A stretch of DNA of 14,812 nucleotides from a bacterium (GTDB taxonomy: Bacteria; SZUA-79; Acidulodesulfobacterales; Acidulodesulfobacteraceae), in NCBI GenBank assembly GCA_021794335.1, contig JAJYQZ010000286.1, positions 1 through 14,812 on the forward strand, read 5' to 3'. The notes under the pieces were generated by a model. That model was given only the letters and a program-made list of their open reading frames with translations. It searched no databases and was not told where the DNA came from. The first letter of the stretch is position 1. Every line of letters begins with the position of its first letter. Shown one piece after another: positions 13,854 through 14,812 of the stretch. The position numbers were made by a program, and so were the translations under genes.

Positions 13854-14081
13854 ATGTGTCTCGCAATCCCTTCCAGAGTGGTAGAAATAAAAGGCGATAA
13901 CATTGCCGTCGTAGATACGATGGGTTCTAAAAGGCTTATATCCACCATGCTTTTAGAGGAGCAGGCTAAAATAGGGGATTATTTGCTTATCCATGTGGGT
14001 TACGCGATGCAAAAAATAGACGAGAATGAAGCAATAGAAAGCCTTAATTTGTTTAAGGAAATCGAAAATAAAATGGATTAA
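13854..14081 (+). CDS. hypC: Hydrogenase maturation chaperone HypC
   Basis: The 75-residue protein starts with the diagnostic MCLAIP. Cys2, exposed after removal of the initiator Met, binds the iron of the nascent Fe(CN)2CO group together with HypD. The family's small OB-like fold continues through VVEIKGDNIAVVD, the conserved GDYLLIHVGYAMQKID block (41-56) and an acidic C-terminal helix, all at normal length. HypC shuttles iron between HypD and the large-subunit precursor of [NiFe] hydrogenases. The ribosome site is poor (GGA at 13843-13845). hypD begins 22 bases downstream in the usual hypC-hypD order. Confidence 0.97.
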   Translation: MCLAIPSRVVEIKGDNIAVVDTMGSKRLISTMLLEEQAKIGDYLLIHVGYAMQKIDENEAIESLNLFKEIENKMD

Positions 14082-14103
14082 AAACCGGTTAGAACGGGTC
14101 AGA

Positions 14104-14812
14104 ATGAGCATATATTCCTCTTTTAAGCAACAAGGCGATATAGAACGGCTAACCTCTCTGATAAGCATCGAAGCCAAAAAAACGATAAATATAATGGAAA
14201 TATGCGGCGGGCATACCCATTCCATTATGAAATACGGACTGAATACCCTTCTTAAAGACAAGATAAACTTTCTTCACGGCCCCGGCTGTCCCGTTTGCGT
14301 TATGCCGATAAAAAGAATCGATAAGGCTATAGAAATTGCGAGTTTGCCCGATGTTATACTTGCGGCTTACGGCGATATGATGCGGGTTCCAGGAACAAAT
14401 AGTTCCCTCATAAAAGAGAGGGCTAAAGGAATAGATGTAAGGATGATATATTCCCCGCTCGATATTATAAAAATAGCGGCGGATAAAAGCAATAAGGATA
14501 AAAAGATTATTTTTTTTGCAATAGGGTTCGAAACGACAACGCCGATGACGGCAGCCCTTATCGAAGAAGCGATAGCAAAAAAAATCGAAAATATATTATT
14601 TTATATTAATCATGTTCTTGTGCCTCCGCCTATAAATGCTATTTTAGATTCCAACGACAATTTAATAGACGGTTTTATCTGTCCTGGACATGTAAGCGTT
14701 ATTACCGGAAGCGGTATTTATGAAGATATTCCGCTAAAATATAAAAAATCGGCGGTTATTGCGGGATTTGAACCTTATGACATTTTAAGCGCAATTCTTT
14801 TGATAGCCAGAC
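14104..14812 (+). CDS. hypD: Hydrogenase maturation protein HypD, 5' part
   Basis: The frame is open from the ATG at 14104 to the end of the window, giving 236 residues of a protein normally about 360 long, so the C-terminal third with the iron-sulfur-cluster cysteines lies outside. Conserved motifs are EICGGHTH (32-39, Cys34), HGPGCPVCV (58-66, Cys62 and Cys65), the GFETTTPMTA block (141-150), CPGHVSVITG (193-202) and AGFEPYDIL (220-228). HypD is the scaffold on which, with HypC, the Fe(CN)2CO centre is built using cyanide from HypE/HypF. No frameshift is visible. The ATG has no strong ribosome site, so it may depend on translational coupling with hypC 22 bases upstream. Confidence 0.96.
   Translation, partial: MSIYSSFKQQGDIERLTSLISIEAKKTINIMEICGGHTHSIMKYGLNTLLKDKINFLHGPGCPVCVMPIKRIDKAIEIASLPDVILAAYGDMMRVPGTNSSLIKERAKGIDVRMIYSPLDIIKIAADKSNKDKKIIFFAIGFETTTPMTAALIEEAIAKKIENILFYINHVLVPPPINAILDSNDNLIDGFICPGHVSVITGSGIYEDIPLKYKKSAVIAGFEPYDILSAILLIAR

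Noticed and set aside
13953..14261. A 102-codon minus-strand frame across hypC and hypD
   Set aside because: It covers the junction of two clearly coding genes in the opposite direction, so it is a shadow frame.

Overview
The window is AT-rich, with genes on both strands separated by short spacers and usually preceded by Shine-Dalgarno sequences. A protein with a signal peptide and a beta-barrel C-terminus, and several secretion signals, point to a Gram-negative (diderm) bacterium. hypC and hypD imply a [NiFe] hydrogenase somewhere in the genome. Three c-di-GMP enzymes in 10 kb suggest a signalling-rich lifestyle. A deltaproteobacterium-like, anaerobic or sulfur-cycling organism would fit, but that is a guess; no gene here fixes the taxonomy.

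Layout. 1-175: the C-terminal tail of a probable ScpB. 358-1965: a housekeeping run of htpX (membrane protease), rpe (ribulose-phosphate epimerase) and a tRNA-Pro(CGG), probably one transcript. 2047-5801: a soluble PAS-GAF-GGDEF diguanylate cyclase facing a GAF-GGDEF-EAL protein on the opposite strand, with a 12-bp inverted repeat between them that covers the stop codon of the first. 6035-8298: a probable outer-membrane beta-barrel protein followed by a metallo-beta-lactamase/beta-CASP nuclease. 8347-8422: a tRNA-Ala(GGC) on the minus strand with a recognisable promoter. 8423-8749: the longest gene-free stretch. 8750-12351: an unrecognised small exported protein, a membrane-anchored triple-PAS diguanylate cyclase and a beta-carbonic anhydrase, all on the plus strand. 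12435-13601 (minus): a TDT-family anion transporter converging on the carbonic anhydrase. 13854 to the end: hypC and the first two thirds of hypD.

How the genes may work together. The cyclases at 2047 and 9349 should make c-di-GMP in response to cytoplasmic and periplasmic cues respectively, both with intact product-inhibition sites. The GGDEF-EAL protein keeps the phosphodiesterase residues and has lost the inhibitory site, so it is more likely to degrade the messenger. The carbonic anhydrase and TDT transporter may act together on small anions (bicarbonate, dicarboxylate or sulfite). HypC and HypD assemble the Fe(CN)2CO centre of hydrogenases.

I did not find a CRISPR array, insertion sequence, phage gene or an unmistakable new system. 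The best leads are the exported orphan protein in front of the sensor cyclase, the repeated AGATAA sites between the transporter and hypC, and the convergent cyclase/phosphodiesterase pair.
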